From NCBI GenBank assembly GCA_021234155.1, contig JAJEKV010000004.1:9302109-9366108 (forward strand): a DNA stretch of 64,000 nt. Reading direction: 5' to 3'. This document shows positions 1 to 11,583 of this stretch, piece after piece. Every line of letters begins with the position of its first letter. Positions within the stretch are counted from its first letter, which is position 1. Below the pieces are notes generated by a model. That model did not search any database and had not been told where the DNA came from. It was given only the letters and a program-made list of their open reading frames with translations. A program made the position numbers and the translations under genes. This DNA comes from Isoetes taiwanensis. Its lineage: Eukaryota > Streptophyta > Lycopodiopsida > Isoetales > Isoetaceae.

Positions 1-1932
1 AAGGATAAACTAGTGGCAACGGATGCCAGTAAGATTGCTGCCGATGGAGTCCTAATGCAGGAGGGGAGGGTTATTGCATATGATTCAAAGAAGATGAACG
101 ACATTGAACAGCGATACCCTACCCATGATCAGGAGTTGCTAGCAGTTGTCCGCGCTCTGCGTATATGGAGACACTACCTCCTTGGTAGAAGATTCCAACT
201 TGAACAGATCATCAAAGTCTCCGTTACTTATCCACCCAGCCAAATCTCAACCTCCGTCAGAGAAGATGGATGGAATTTCTGGAGGAATATGACTTTGAGA
301 TTATGTATAAGCCTGGGAAGCACAATGTGGTTGCGGATGCATTGTCACGCCATCCCTTGGTGACCCGAACCCATTGTAATGCAATTTCCACACTCACCAG
401 TGAGTTTGGGAAACAGATAGAACAAACCTTGGCCACGGATTCCGAGTTCCGTGATGTATGGGGTAGTTTGAATAAGGAGGCACGCACAGATAAAGAACTT
501 GAAGCTTTCCGTTCGTATAAGAAAGAGGGCAACTTGTTATATTACAAGGATAAGTTGTGTGTACCTGAGACTTCAGGAGTGCGTAAGCTAATTCTCCATG
601 ACACGCATAACAGCCCTATAGCTGGACATGCAGGTTTTATGAAAACCTACTTCAAGATCCGTTCCAGTTATTTCTGGCCTTCTATGAAGAAGGATATTGC
701 TACGTACATTAAGCAGTGTCAGGTGTGTCAGCAAACCAAGGCCGAGCAATTAAGGGTTCCAGGAGAGTTGCAACCTCTGGATGTGCCCAACGCTAAGTGG
801 GAAGTGATAACCATGGATTTCATTGTGGGCCTTCCATGTACTCTCCGTGGATATGATGCATTGATGGTAGTGGTCGACAAATTGTCGAAAATGGCTCATT
901 TCTTGCCATGTCGTACCACGGATACAACCTTCGATACTGCTCTGCTATTTGCAAAAGAGATCTTCAGATTGCACGGAATGCCTCGAGTTATTGTATCCGA
1001 CAGGGATCCCAAATTCGTAAGTGCATTCTGGAAAGATTTCTTTGCCACCATCCAGACAAAGCTTGCTATGAGTACGGCCTACCATCCTCAGACGGATGGT
1101 CAGACAGAACGTACCAATCGTATTATAGAAGATATGCTACGAGGTTATGTGTGGAGTAAGCAATCACAATGGGCTGACTATATTTATCTGGTCGAGTTTG
1201 CCTATAACAGTATGAAACATGAATCTTCCAGAATGTCTCCCTTCATGATAAATTATGGTTATCAATGCCTTACTCCAGACACATGGCATAACCCAGTTTC
1301 TAAGGTGGAGGTTCCTCTTACAAATGCAAGCTTTGGTTGAGGAAGTTCGTGGTTACTTATTAGCTGCACGCAGTCGTCAGAAGAGTGTAGCAGACAAGCA
1401 CAGAACCCCACGAATCTTCCAGGTGGGCGATTCAGTTTGGCTTCAGATTAAGGTAAAATAGGCCAAACTTAAAATTGGTAACTGCAAGAAGCTGGCACCC
1501 AGATGGGCTGGGCCGTTCAAAATCATTGAACGTGTTGGAGAACAGGCATATCGTTTGGATTTGCCATCCCGCTTGAAGATCCACAAGGTCTTTCACGTGA
1601 GTCTTCTGAAACAACACACCCCTGATCCAGAGGAGGTTTTGGATACCCCAACCCTCCTAGAAATGACAGAGGAGCAGCTGGAGGTAGTGCCTGAAGCTCT
1701 TCTTGATCGAGCTTATAAACAAACCAGAAGGACTCAAATGTTGCAATATTTGGTTAAGTGGAAACACTTACCAGTTGAGGATGCTACCTGGGTGATGAAG
1801 ATAGACCTTGAGAAGCACTATCCGGACTTCATGCGGGAATCTCAGGGCCGCACCATCAACGATGCTATCAACCCCGCAGCCGGCGGTAAGCTTGAAAGCT
1901 TGATTGCCAAGGGTAACGCTCTAGAGGGGTAG
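1..1932 (+). pseudogene. gypsy-1 pol remnant: RNase H, integrase, chromodomain
   Basis: The reading starts in frame 1 with the RNase H segment (ATDASKIAADGVLMQ, YPTHDQELLAVVRAL). It shifts frame near position 200 and resumes at 270 with MEFLEEYDF, the usual link between RNase H and integrase. The integrase has an intact HHCC zinc finger (HDTHNSPIAGH then CQVCQQ). Its catalytic DDE residues sit in MDFIVGL, SDRDPKF and the E of RTNRIIEDML. A second frameshift lies near 1,320 and an in-frame TAG at 1,459. The second gypsy copy has CAG at that place, so this is probably a C-to-T change. The tail carries a chromodomain (YLVKWKHLPVEDATWV) that in this family guides insertion into chromatin. The reading ends at TAG 1,930-1,932. 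Confidence 0.92.
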
Positions 1933-2544
1933 ATGCATCGTAAGTAACAATAGTTACCGATGATGAGATCACCTTTGTGTTCTCTAGGACGTGATGTACT
2001 GTCGATGTTGACATGACCACGAATTGCTTGCAGAGCATGTAGTTGATAGGCTGCTTTCATCTCGGCTATAATGGGAATTTGACCATTCCTTATGCCGCAA
2101 TGAATTGCAAACTATAGACATGATAGGTTCCCTTGTAGATAGGGTTTTCTTTTAGTTATTATAGGGGGTGGTCCCTTCAACCACAATCTAATTATATTAT
2201 ATATACTGATATATTCACATGTGCAGGCCAGTAAGCAGTTCATGACCTGCCCATGCATAGAGGGTTGCTGATGGCCCAACTTTTTCAGATCCGTTTTGTC
2301 TACATATGTTAATTTTCGTTGTTTATGATGTTTTGAAATGGGACTTTAGTCCTTAAACTTTTTTTGATGATAAGTCTGTAAAATGCACCTTGGTGCTTGC
2401 ACTCTGTTATATTTTGAACTTCAATGTATTACTGTCCGAAGTAACGAGTTATCTTCCTTTCTTAAGTACATTTTCTCCTATTTCAGTTCTTCGATTAACT
2501 GTCTCTGGTTAACTAACCCTAATGCTGAGGACAGCATTATTTCT
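1933..2544 (+). other. gypsy-1 untranslated region between pol and LTR
   Basis: About 610 bases separate the chromodomain stop from the polypurine tract. No open frame of note was seen. It is AT-rich and probably the 3' untranslated region of the retroelement. Confidence 0.6.
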
Positions 2545-2557
2545 AAGGGGGGGAGAA
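2545..2557 (+). promoter_or_regulatory. Polypurine tract of gypsy-1
   Basis: The run AAGGGGGGGAGAA directly precedes the LTR start TGTGACG. In LTR retrotransposons this RNase H-resistant purine run primes plus-strand DNA synthesis. Position and composition fit exactly. Confidence 0.85.
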
Positions 2558-4114
2558 TGTGACGTTCCATGTATTTATACGGGATACGTATAAATAATAT
2601 ACTGACACGTCACCAGTAAAGGTACGCCACCATGGGGTATTTTGACATTGACCTAAAAGGGATTAATTTAGCTATGCTAAATTAAACCATTAAAGGATAA
2701 TTATCCAATTAATTGAGTTATACTAATTGGCTATTTAGGGGAGCGCCACCTGGCCTAACTCGATTGGCCAGCATGGGAAGTTCCAATTTGGGTCATCAAC
2801 TTGACCCCTAGCCCTGATTGACTCCCAAAAATCGATCAAGAGGAGCAGCAACTGAGCGCCCACCTTGCCAAGCACCTTTACCTGTGTGTCCAGAGCTGAG
2901 CGCCAAGTCCAGGGAAGATGGAAGCACCAAATGACAACGGATCCAGCAAGAACTCAGGTGGGTGGTTAGTGTAGCTTGATATTTCTAGAGTAGCGCCCCT
3001 GTTGGGCACCTGTAGTGTTTATTTCTTCTGTTCTCTTTGTGTTTTGCTTGTAGGAACTAACCCTTGATTGCAAAGGTGAGTTTTCTTTATCTCTGATTCT
3101 GGTTTTGCTCTTAAAGGATGGATTGATAGTTCTTTGCATAGTATTATTCTGGAGATGGGGGAATTAAGGGGGGTAGAGACCTCTGAGCCATGTTAGTAGT
3201 ATACTCCTAGGTTGATCCCTGTATTTCCCATTAGTTGCGGCCTGTGTACAAGAGACCACCGGGTCGTAGATGCTATGGAATGGCTTAGCACCAAAGAAGC
3301 GACGCAGTGGTGAAGTGGGGGTGGGGTCAACATAAAAGGCTCCTGAGACTCCTACAGTGGGCTAGGCCTGATAGCCGGTCACGTAGAGGGCCGGATATGG
3401 GTCTGACACTCCCTGGGTGTAGTGGTGTGACCCGTATGGGGCACCATGCACTTTGAGTAGATTTAGGGTGAGTAAGTCGGGTACGGATGCGGGGGGCTCG
3501 CTGGAACCACTGCGATCCTGGAAGGGGACACTTCCCTGACCTGCCTCGTCGGACTAGGGCTTCATGAACCCTGGAGCAGGCTCGAAGGGTGATGCCTTGA
3601 GTCTCGTCTCCGGAAGGCTATAGCGAAGCCATAGCGTGAATCGACCCATCTGCAAAGTGTGCACAGGAGGGGCGGATGGAGTGGACAACACTAGCCACTG
3701 TTCTATGCCAGCCAACGCCAGGTTATGCCTCTGTCTGCCGATCTCTTGAGACCGAGCCATCAGTCCATCCTCACAGGAGTCTGAGCCGGGGTAGAACCTG
3801 GGGTTTGGGGTGTTTCCTTAGGGTTAGATGCATTTTCTTTGTCGTTGGTACTTGGATGGATGTGCCACCCTTCGTGGTGGTTATTTATATATGATTTATG
3901 CTGTGTGCTAACCTTGTATTCATGCTTCCGCAACTTAGGAGTCCCATTGAAGGCGTGGGCCGAATGACCCCTCTGTGTCCTTCACTCGGGCCTCTTTCTA
4001 TAGATGGCCCGGGATAGACGGAGGGCCCTGTTCATGGCGAGATGGTCGCCATGGAAGGGGAAAGTCCCCGTATGTATACGGCCGGGGTGTCGTATATATT
4101 CAGGGAGCGTCACA
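2558..4114 (+). repeat. 3' LTR of gypsy-1
   Basis: The LTR begins TGTGACG and ends CGTCACA, a perfect 7-bp terminal inverted repeat with the usual TG...CA ends. It is 1,557 bp long, close to the 1,497-bp LTR of the second gypsy copy. Both contain a shared block around GCCTGTGTACAAGAG and GTGCACAGGAGGGGCGGATG. A 9-bp inverted repeat (ATTTATACG at 2,573, CGTATAAAT ending 2,595) lies 15 bp inside the LTR. No partner LTR is visible in the window, so age cannot be estimated here. Confidence 0.88.
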
Positions 4115-4670
4115 AGGCGGCTGTTCATGATGAATGTCTTGTATTTTCTGTTACTAAAGTGCAGCAAAAAAAAAGGTTGAGAATACTGGTTGAAATCAGG
4201 TTCAAATCCTGATACTCTAAAATGCATGTCAGCAAGTTCTGCTAAAGTTATATCAGTAGGTTTCCTTCATGAATTTTGCAAGTTTTCAGCTTGAATTTAG
4301 TCACCAAGTTTTCTGATTGCTTGTTCTATGTTTCACTTGCTTGTTTGTATCCAGTCAACCGTGATTACAGCAAACTGAAGATAAGAATAAGTTCTAAGTT
4401 TCATATGTTCTAAGTTTATGATTCCAGAATATCCTACAAAACCTGAGTACTAAACCTGATATTGATTTTGAATTGCAAGTAATAGACAAGTTTTACTAAA
4501 CATGTTAAATACTAAACAAGTCTTGCATGAATAGGGTCTATTATTGCAAACACTTGTGCCAAATTCGAGTTGCATGACTGTTATACCAGTTGGAAACTAA
4601 ATACTAAACATGATTCTTAAGTCTCTACTTCCAAATACTTGTGCCAAATTCATATTGCATGTCTTAGGGT
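4115..4670. other. No gene seen
   Basis: AT-rich sequence with short repeated phrases such as 'aatacttgtgccaaattc' and 'tactaaac'. There is no coding signal. A 17-base stretch near 4,195 resembles a tRNA T-arm but lacks the rest of a tRNA. Confidence 0.5.
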
Positions 4671-4876
4671 CCATTCAGACCCACCGTTAAGTTAAGGTAA
4701 GTTAGCACTTTTAACTACAATTGTCTTCACACTTCAAGTTAAGTTAAGTTAATATTATAGAAATTAAGTTAGTCGTAGTTATCCCTTTTTTTAACCAAAA
4801 ATATTAACAAATTGTTCTTCAGACTCGACATCGTAGTTAACATGTTGTTAACATCGATTTAACTGGACCCTCAAAT
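4671..4876. repeat. Possible MITE-like inverted repeat
   Basis: The segment opens AGGGTCCATTCAGACC and closes with TGGACCCT, so the outer 8 bases (AGGGTCCA) are inverted repeats. Inside are several GTTAAGTTAA/TTAACTTAAC-type repeats that could fold. Length (about 206 bp) and AT-rich interior suit a MITE. No target-site duplication was clear, so this is a suggestion only. Confidence 0.3.
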
Positions 4877-4938
4877 TTTAACTACAAAATATCAAAACTT
4901 ATTGTGACCTCGTCGACGTGACTTTACCTCCAGTTAAA

Positions 4939-5064
4939 ATGGCAATGCGAACTCCGACGCGCGGGCGAGCAGATATGGATCGAGGAGGTCGTAGGCGAGG
5001 TCGGGTTCGTGGGCGTGGAGGGCGTGATGCAGGGAATCGAAGCTCCTCAGATAGGGATGAATAG
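4939..5064 (+). pseudogene. RG-rich exon-like ORF, ends at a TAG on a donor-like site
   Basis: ATG at 4,939 opens a 41-codon frame rich in Arg and Gly (MAMRTPTRGRADMDRGG then RRRGRVRGRGGRD). It ends GAT GAA TAG followed by GTATTT. The exon at 6,454-6,552 ends GAT GAA CAG followed by GTATTT, so this looks like a diverged copy of a similar exon. In it the last codon CAG has become a stop at the splice site. A second exon-like piece follows at about 5,198-5,320 (SNKSEARCVDMHLHLRRELS, charged and helix-like, TGA stop). It may belong to the same broken gene. No family is recognised for the RG part. Confidence 0.4.
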
Positions 5065-5320
5065 GTATTTTTTAAACTCATCATTGCTCTTCGTGACTCA
5101 TTGTTGCATTGATGCATTCCTGCTCATTGGCTCATTGATGCATTCGTATTCTAGTTTTATTCAACCGAGCTTGCTTCCCTTGCTTCCCATGTGTAGCAAC
5201 AAGTCAGAGGCAAGATGCGTTGATATGCACCTTCATCTGCGTAGAGAATTATCTGAAAAGAAATATATGCTGCAAATGGAAGTATTAAGGATGAGATACA
5301 GCAACAAGCTTCAATTTTGA

Positions 5321-6295
5321 AAGGCTGTGTATGCTTATATACTTCAGCATCTTCAGCTTGCTAAATTTGGTTCCATATTTACAAACCTTCACTAACAACA
5401 GGCTCTTTAGTTCTATTTATAAGCAGAATATAAAAAAAGATTAAGATGATTCACTGCTAGATCTTTTCACATGTACATATCCTGGCATCCATGCGCAAAC
5501 TCGAATTCGCTAGGTTTAAATAATAGGAGCATAGTGAGTGTATAGTTCCCAATGATGTGCACCATCTTCAAGACAATCGATATCTTTATGATCCAGAAGA
5601 CTCTATTTCCAACTCAATGTCTAAAGTACATCTGAGGAAAAGAAGTTGCACCACTATGTTTTCAGAAAAGAGGTTGCATCACCATGTTTTCAGGAAATTA
5701 ATTCTATGTTTATGGTTCCTTTTAGATAAATCAAGATTCCCCAGAGTCTCTTGTCAGAGTTCTGCATCACAGATCTTATCTCAACCAATAATGAAACAAG
5801 CCCACCAAACATGGAAGAAGGCTGCTTCTGCACAACCCATGAAAAGCCTTCATTTCAGGCCTCCCTTGACTTAAGAAATGGCGGCCATGGCTTAGTTTAT
5901 TGGTTTCCATCTGATCATATCTAAGAGCTTTGTCATTTGTACCGTTTAAGGAGCATGAACCAGGAAAAGAAGTGGTTCTAATATATCCTGGCACCCTTGA
6001 CGAAAAATAAACACATAATAAAACACTTCTACGTAATTATCCTCATAAACTTTTGTTATTGCCTGTACATTGGCCTCCTTCCCTCTCATCTGCCCCAAAC
6101 TGTGGGCCTCCTCTTGCATAATCAAACAAGGCAGCACCACCACCTACCTTTCTCAAAATAATAGATTCTAATACTTCTAAATCAGGCCAATAAAACAGAA
6201 AGGCATCCATTGTTTCATAATAATCATCCGTACTACGATATCCACATGGATTGAAAGCCCCAATCTTAGACCTGTATCTGTTTTGCCAAGAGGTA
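5321..6295. other. No gene seen
   Basis: AT-rich DNA with only short chance frames; no domain or splice-linked coding signal was recognised. Confidence 0.5.
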
Positions 6296-6413
6296 ACATG
6301 AACTAGGATTGCATGAACTAGGATTGCTGCTGAACTAGGATTGCTGCTGCAGGATGCATGAACTAGGATTGCTGCTGCAGGATGCATGAACTAGGATTGC
6401 TGCTGCAGGATTG
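6296..6413 (+). repeat. Minisatellite, about 33-bp unit
   Basis: Head-to-tail copies of 'catgaactaggattgctg' followed by 'ctgcaggatg', with shorter partial units at the left end. About four copies are present. It sits just before the splice acceptor of the Myb/SANT exon and therefore probably in an intron. Confidence 0.75.
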
Positions 6414-6453
6414 ACAACCAAAGATTGCTCATGTGTCTTATAATTACTTGCAG

Positions 6454-7442
6454 GAACGTGGAGGGTGTGGAGGGGATCTTCCTGGACATGGAGGGCATGC
6501 TGAATTCGGAGAAGGGCATGGATTGGATGACCACTTAGATGGAGATGAACAGGTATTTCATACTGGCCCTTCTTTGCTCATAACATAGGTCCAAGATAAA
6601 AAATTAGCAAAGTAAACTCGAAAAATACTAAAGTAGGTCACTTGTTTGTATAGCAGTTATGTGTCAATTTGGATTCTGATTCCTCAATTCCATGCGATGT
6701 CTCACAAAAACGTAAAAGATCAAGGAACTGGATACTTCAGGAAACCAGGATGCTAGTTGAGTTTAAAAAGGAAGAATGGCTAGCTTTAGAGGGGTCTTCA
6801 GCTAGGGATAGGATGGAATCAACGACATTGAGATGGAAAAAAATTTCTGAAAAGATGGCAGGTATAGGTTTTGATGATAGGGATACAGATGGATGCAAGC
6901 TGAAATACGAGAACCTTATTGGGGAGTACAAACAAGTTCATGATTTCAGCAAAAGGACCGGTATGCCTAAGCATTTTTCATTATCCAAACATGAGATTAA
7001 AAAGGTGCATAATCTTCCGATCATAGATGAAACAATCTATAAGCTGCTAGATTCATTTCAGTCCTCTAGGCCTGTCGTGGACCCAGAATATATTGTCAAT
7101 ACCTCAGCAAATGAGGGAAGTCATCATGCTATTGGAGTGGGAGAAGTAGGGTCGTCAGGAAAAAGACGAACTCGTGGCAGCACTTCATTAACAAAAACAA
7201 TGGAAGATAACAATAACAAACTTGTTGCAATGATGGATGACCATTTTTCTAAGAGTTTAGAAGTAGAAAGAGCGAAACTCCAATTGCAACAAACTTTGGT
7301 TGGGTCAATCAGCGTGATGGCAGGGGCGTTTGAAAATCTGGGAATTATTTTGCAAGCATGGCTGCCCCTCAAGCTCCACAACGCTCAGGTCTATTTTCTA
7401 AAAGTCCTTAGCCAATACATTCAAGAATATTTTGAATTTTAA
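6454..7442 (+). CDS. Myb/SANT-like (trihelix-type) protein, partial, two exons
   Basis: Exon 6,454-6,552 (after TTGCAG, before GTATTT) is open for 33 codons of Gly/His/Asp-rich sequence. It joins in phase to the exon starting at 6,657 (after TATAGCAG), which runs to TAA at 7,442, giving about 294 residues. The second exon has a basic patch (QKRKRSRNW) and a Myb/SANT-like helix set: NWILQETRMLVEFKKEEW, RWKKISEKMAG and CKLKYENLIGEYKQVHDF. It is followed by a linker and a Lys/Glu helical tail (SKSLEVERAKLQLQQ). Such domains bind DNA in trihelix-type regulators and in ORF1 of PIF/Harbinger transposons. I cannot tell which this is. No start codon was located upstream, and 4,939-5,064 is a damaged relative of the first exon. 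Confidence 0.6.
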
Positions 7443-9736
7443 TCACTAATTTTATAGATCGTAATTTTAGGTGATGACAATGATCGTTAGACCTGGGAAG
7501 AACATCATGTGTACTCGATTTGTAGAGAGAGTATGGATGCAAACCTTCAGTGGCAAAAATCCTTTTTTGTTTGATAATCAATCGGCAATATGATATGCCA
7601 TTACATATTTTGTGACAACACAATGATACTTTGTAATATCATTTCATTTTGTAATGATATTTCATTTTGTAATGATACTTTATAATGATATTTCATTTTG
7701 CATGGCATTACCCTAAATTCAGCTGTGGAAGAGACTACGGAGATTATTTTCACTTTTACTGCACTTGCACAGGCAGATTTCGCCACACAAGTTGATATTG
7801 CTATGTGTGAACAAGTATCAGAAAAAGGCTACAGTTTTGGTGATTCTAAAAATTAGGTCTTGCATATAGTCAGAGCTAAACATGAAATGCAGACATAATG
7901 CTTGCCATTAGTGAATTCAGACATAATGCTTGCCATTAGCGAAATGCAGACATAATGCTTGCCAACTAGTGAATTCAGGCAGAGCACGGACTCATAGTAA
8001 TGCTACTTTTCTTTCGTCCTGTTTTCAGCTTTCTTTCGTCCTAGATAAGGTATATCCTTTCAGCTCTAACACATCTCTGATTTTTGTAATCAATTGATTA
8101 GCAATTTATAATCAGATAAATTGTTAAAAAGCCAGATATTGCAAGATATAACGTTTTGGTTGAGCCATGGAAAATATAGAAGGAGTAATCAGGAATTAGA
8201 ATGATACCAGGTTTAGAATTCAGGCTAAATATTAATGTTCATGCTATGTATTTCCATTTTTCTCCTGCTGAGTTGGTTGACCTCCTTAAATTCATAGGTC
8301 GAGAAATTTATTCATGGAGATGCTAACATCGAAACCATGGATTAATGGTTTAATGCTGTTTTACAGCCTGCATATAAAATAATTTTTTAATAGGAGATTG
8401 ATATCCAAGCTGAATTTACCTTTCTGGCTTCTTCCTCGTGTCCTCGTCCGTTATTTTTTGCATGATAAATAACCGTCCTCTCGGAGCTTTGCCAAAGGCA
8501 AAGTCCTTTCCTTAAATGTACATGACAAATTCATTCAATAATTTCCTGATAGCATAGCATAGCAATCAAACATGGCTACATGGGTCAACCCTCTCATGGG
8601 CATTTATGTTAAGGTCTTTAATATTTGGACCTTCCCTTTGAATAGTGTTTTTAATTTGTACTGTAATTTATATCAAAGATTACATAGCATCTTTGCCACT
8701 GAATTGAACACATCAGATCTGCAAACTTCCACCTGCTCGAATGAGCTTTCATATCCACACCCTCCTCGTTTGGATCAGGGATTCGCAGATTTAACAGAGG
8801 CGAATTCGGCCTTCTTATAGATCAAGGATGTGATGGATAAACCCTTTCCCTTGTTGGTGTAAGTACTGATATTCCTTTTGCCAGATATTCCTTATTGGTT
8901 TTATGGGACCTGCTGATAGAGGTATTGATTTTTCAAATTGTTCTAATAGCTTATTGCTCACGTCGCAATCACAGCTTTTTTTTTTAACATCAACAAGATG
9001 AGTGGCATATATATTCTATTCAAAAGTTCTTAATTCATGACCAAGCTACCCCAAAGTGAAAATTCACCTCAATCTCCCTTTGTATAACTTAGAACTTCAA
9101 CAATTCTATTAAGCCCTTTTATACAAGTTCAAATCGATCTCTCAAATGAATATTGTCAATAACTTATAAAATAACCATTAAGCAGAACACTGTAGTTCGG
9201 GGATTGACTTTTTTCCTGTAGCAGAGTTGACTAATCTCGAACCATCATTTGCAAAACGCTCCGGCATACATCAAGCTCTGTCACATTTGTTTTTCACCTC
9301 CCTTCTTCTATATACAGCCGATCCGGCGGCTATGGAGCCGGATAAACTTGCCTCCCAAGAAATCTGAGCCTGGAGGTTTATCCCACAGGCCAACTGGTGT
9401 TAGGTAGTCCTCGAACGAATTATCCCACAGGCCTATTTCAAATTTGCAGCTCCACGAACCATTGATTCAACAATTCATTTGAATATTCAATAACATGCAA
9501 ATAACTATTGCCATGTTATAACCTCCAACTTTAATAATTTAACAACAACTTCTTCATGTCATAGGCTCAACCTAGTTTGCCACAAACCGAATTGATCAAG
9601 GGGAGCCAAGATATGGTCCCTAATCCCCTTATGCCGTAATTTTCTTGTAAATCCTGTTGATCTATGAATGAGTTATATGTACATGTGTTCCACAGTTGTA
9701 CAACAAGCCAATATCACATGAGCTTCAGATTCCATC
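7443..9736. other. No gene seen; two small tandem repeats
   Basis: AT-rich non-coding DNA. At about 7,626-7,705 'gtaatgatatttcatttt' recurs three times. At about 7,884-7,975 a unit of about 33 bp built on 'cagacataatgcttgcca' recurs three times. The part next to 9,737 probably includes the LTR of the copia fragment. Confidence 0.55.
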
Positions 9737-10440
9737 AGTCCCCCTTCATGTGATATTCCTTATCATCACATTGTAGTAAACCTCTTAATTCCTGAAACCT
9801 AGATGTTGGTAAAGCTTTAGTAAGAATATCTGCTCTCTGATCTGCTATGCTAACATAGGTTAAATGAATTTGATTTTTCTTTACCTTATCCCTGATAAAA
9901 TGAACTTCCATGTCAATGTGCTTTGATCTTTCATGTAGAATTGGATTTTTTGTCATGGCAATACAACTTGTATTGTCACAATAAATAACTGTTGGTCCAG
10001 TTTGATCAAATCCTAATTCTTTCATGAGTCTCCTTTCCCAAATTACCTCTTTTGTCAGCAAGGCTGCTGAATTATACTCAGCTTCAGCACTAGAGAGTGC
10101 AATACTTCCCTGTTTTTTACATTTCCAAGCCACTGGAGCACCACCTAATAAAACAATGTATCCTGAGGTTGATTTTCTTTTGTCCAAATCCCCTCCCCAG
10201 TCAGCATCACAGTAAGCTTGTAACTGCAAATTAGTTTCATTAAATAGAATGCCAAAATGCATTGTACCTTTCAAATATTTTAAAATCCGTTTGGTTGCAT
10301 TCCAATGTGCTCTCCCAGGTTTATTATTGTACCTGCTAAGAATGTTAACTGCAAAAGCAATATCAAGTCGAGTGCAATTTGCCACATATGATAAACAACC
10401 AATCAAACTCCTATAAGGTACACACTCACCCCGCGTTTTG
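9735..10440 (-). pseudogene. Ty1/copia pol fragment, end of RT and RNase H
   Basis: The frame reads from about 10,440 down to TGA at 9,735. It starts with the end of a copia reverse transcriptase region (YRSLIGCLSYVANCTRLDIA) and continues into RNase H. Marks of copia RNase H are YCDADWGGD, KSTSGYIVLLGGAPVAW, SSAEAEYNSAA, CDNTSCIAM and HIDMEVHFIRD. Everything upstream is missing; the frame runs into a G/T-rich repeat at 10,440. The stop overlaps a purine tract (GAAGGGGGAC on the minus strand). A TGATGGAATC at 9,737 is therefore the probable LTR start. The fragment is open but 5'-truncated. Confidence 0.9.
9738..9747 (-). promoter_or_regulatory. Candidate copia polypurine tract
   Basis: On the minus strand GAAGGGGGAC lies immediately before TGATGG, the expected place for the plus-strand primer of a copia element. 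The downstream LTR (below 9,737) could not be delimited at its far end. Confidence 0.5.
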
Positions 10441-10935
10441 GTCCACTGTTGAAAAGTATGGTTTTCTTAGGTCCACATGTTCTTTATTCAAAGATTTCAA
10501 AGAAACCTACATGTAGATATGTGGAGGTGTGGTTTTACTAACTAACGGTGTTGTTTTTTAAGTGGACAAGGAACGTCCATTGTTATTTTTTTAAGGAGAT
10601 GTGGTTTTTGTTTTTTTAGGATGTGTGGTTTTTTAAGGAGGTATGTTTTTTGTTAAAAGAACTGTGGTTTTTTCTTTTGAGGTAGTGGTGTTTTTAAGGA
10701 GGTGTAGTTTTTGAAGGTGTGGTTTATAAGTAAGTGTAGTTTTTTTTTAAGGAGCTGTGGTCTTTGTTTTTTAGGACGTGTGGTTTTTTAAGGAGGTATG
10801 TTTTTTGTTAAAGGAACGGTGGTTTTTTCTTTTGAGGTGGTGATGTTTCTAAGGAGGTGCGGTTTATAAGTAAGTGTAGTTTTTCAGGAGGTTTTTTCTA
10901 AAGGATGTATGGTTCTCTAAAGGGGTGTTGGGTTC
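10441..10935 (+). repeat. G/T-rich low-complexity block with a tandem duplication
   Basis: The block is built from variants of 'gtggttttttaaggagg'. Two copies of a unit of about 145 bp follow each other (about 10,600-10,745 and 10,750-10,885). They share 'gtatgttttttgttaaa', 'ggttttttcttttgaggt' and 'ggtttataagtaagtgtag'. There is no coding content. It sits at the broken edge of the copia fragment. Confidence 0.7.
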
Positions 10936-10947
10936 CCGTGGAATTCA

Positions 10948-10972
10948 TCTTATCTTATCTTATCTTATTTTA
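10948..10972 (+). repeat. (CTTAT)n microsatellite
   Basis: Four to five copies of CTTAT. By analogy with the LINE and SINE tails elsewhere in the window it may be the tail of a plus-strand retroelement end ('tcccgtggaattcat' precedes it), but no body is recognisable. Confidence 0.5.
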
Positions 10973-11136
10973 AGGTTCTTTATAGCCAATTTTGTAAGCA
11001 TCATTATACAATCATTGCACTGCTTCCATCCATATGACACCCCATAAAGTATTCATATATGTTGTCATTACATGCCATGTGTAAAAATGCAATATCTCAT
11101 CTATTGTCCCTCTACCCCTCATGCTTATAGAAAACT

Positions 11137-11220
11137 AGAATGCAAAGGCATTATGAAGATCCCAAAATTGAATTGAACTGAATTTAACTTTAACATCCAT
11201 GGGGACCAACAAGTCTATCA
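11137..11220 (-). mobile_element. LINE 3'-end remnant with TTCAA-type tail
   Basis: On the minus strand the sequence reads GTTGGTCCCCATGGATGTTAAAGTT and continues with imperfect TTCAA repeats. This matches the terminal motif of the other LINEs here (GG...CTCC...GAYGTTAAA). A second copy with the same structure lies at 36,541-36,620. Only the 3' tip is recognised. Confidence 0.6.
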
Positions 11221-11239
11221 GATCCTCTCTCAAGATCCT

Positions 11240-11353
<114 letters not shown>

Positions 11354-11583
11354 AATGAAATTTATTATTTCGCCTTCGAGACCGCCAGTCTATGAGACGC
11401 TTTACACATTGCCTTCAAAATCATAAAGCAGATCATCCAAAGTGCATTTTTCGAGAATAATACACGGGCCCTCTACCTCTATCTCCCCATCGCACGTTGT
11501 TTCAATAGGTCCCTCTCGCATCTAAGAATATCAACTATACACCCCCAATACATGATCCCCGATATCAGAAGAAATTACCAAGT

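Larger units (their letters stand above)
1..4114 (+). mobile_element. Ty3/gypsy chromovirus, 3' part (gypsy-1)
   Basis: This is the 3' half of an LTR retrotransposon that enters the window inside RNase H. The order is RNase H, integrase and chromodomain, then a 620-bp non-coding stretch, a polypurine tract and a 1,557-bp LTR. That order, with a chromodomain after integrase, defines a chromovirus of the Ty3/gypsy (Metaviridae) group. The coding part is broken by frameshifts and a stop, so this copy cannot make its own proteins. It is a diverged relative of the minus-strand element at 52.87-60.0 kb; both LTRs start with TGTGACGTTCC. The 5' LTR, gag and protease lie outside the window. Confidence 0.93.

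Noticed and set aside
4190-4225. T-arm-like sequence TCAGG-TTCAAAT-CCTGA suggesting a tRNA gene
   Set aside because: The T-arm is perfect, but no matching acceptor stem, D-arm or anticodon arm could be built upstream.
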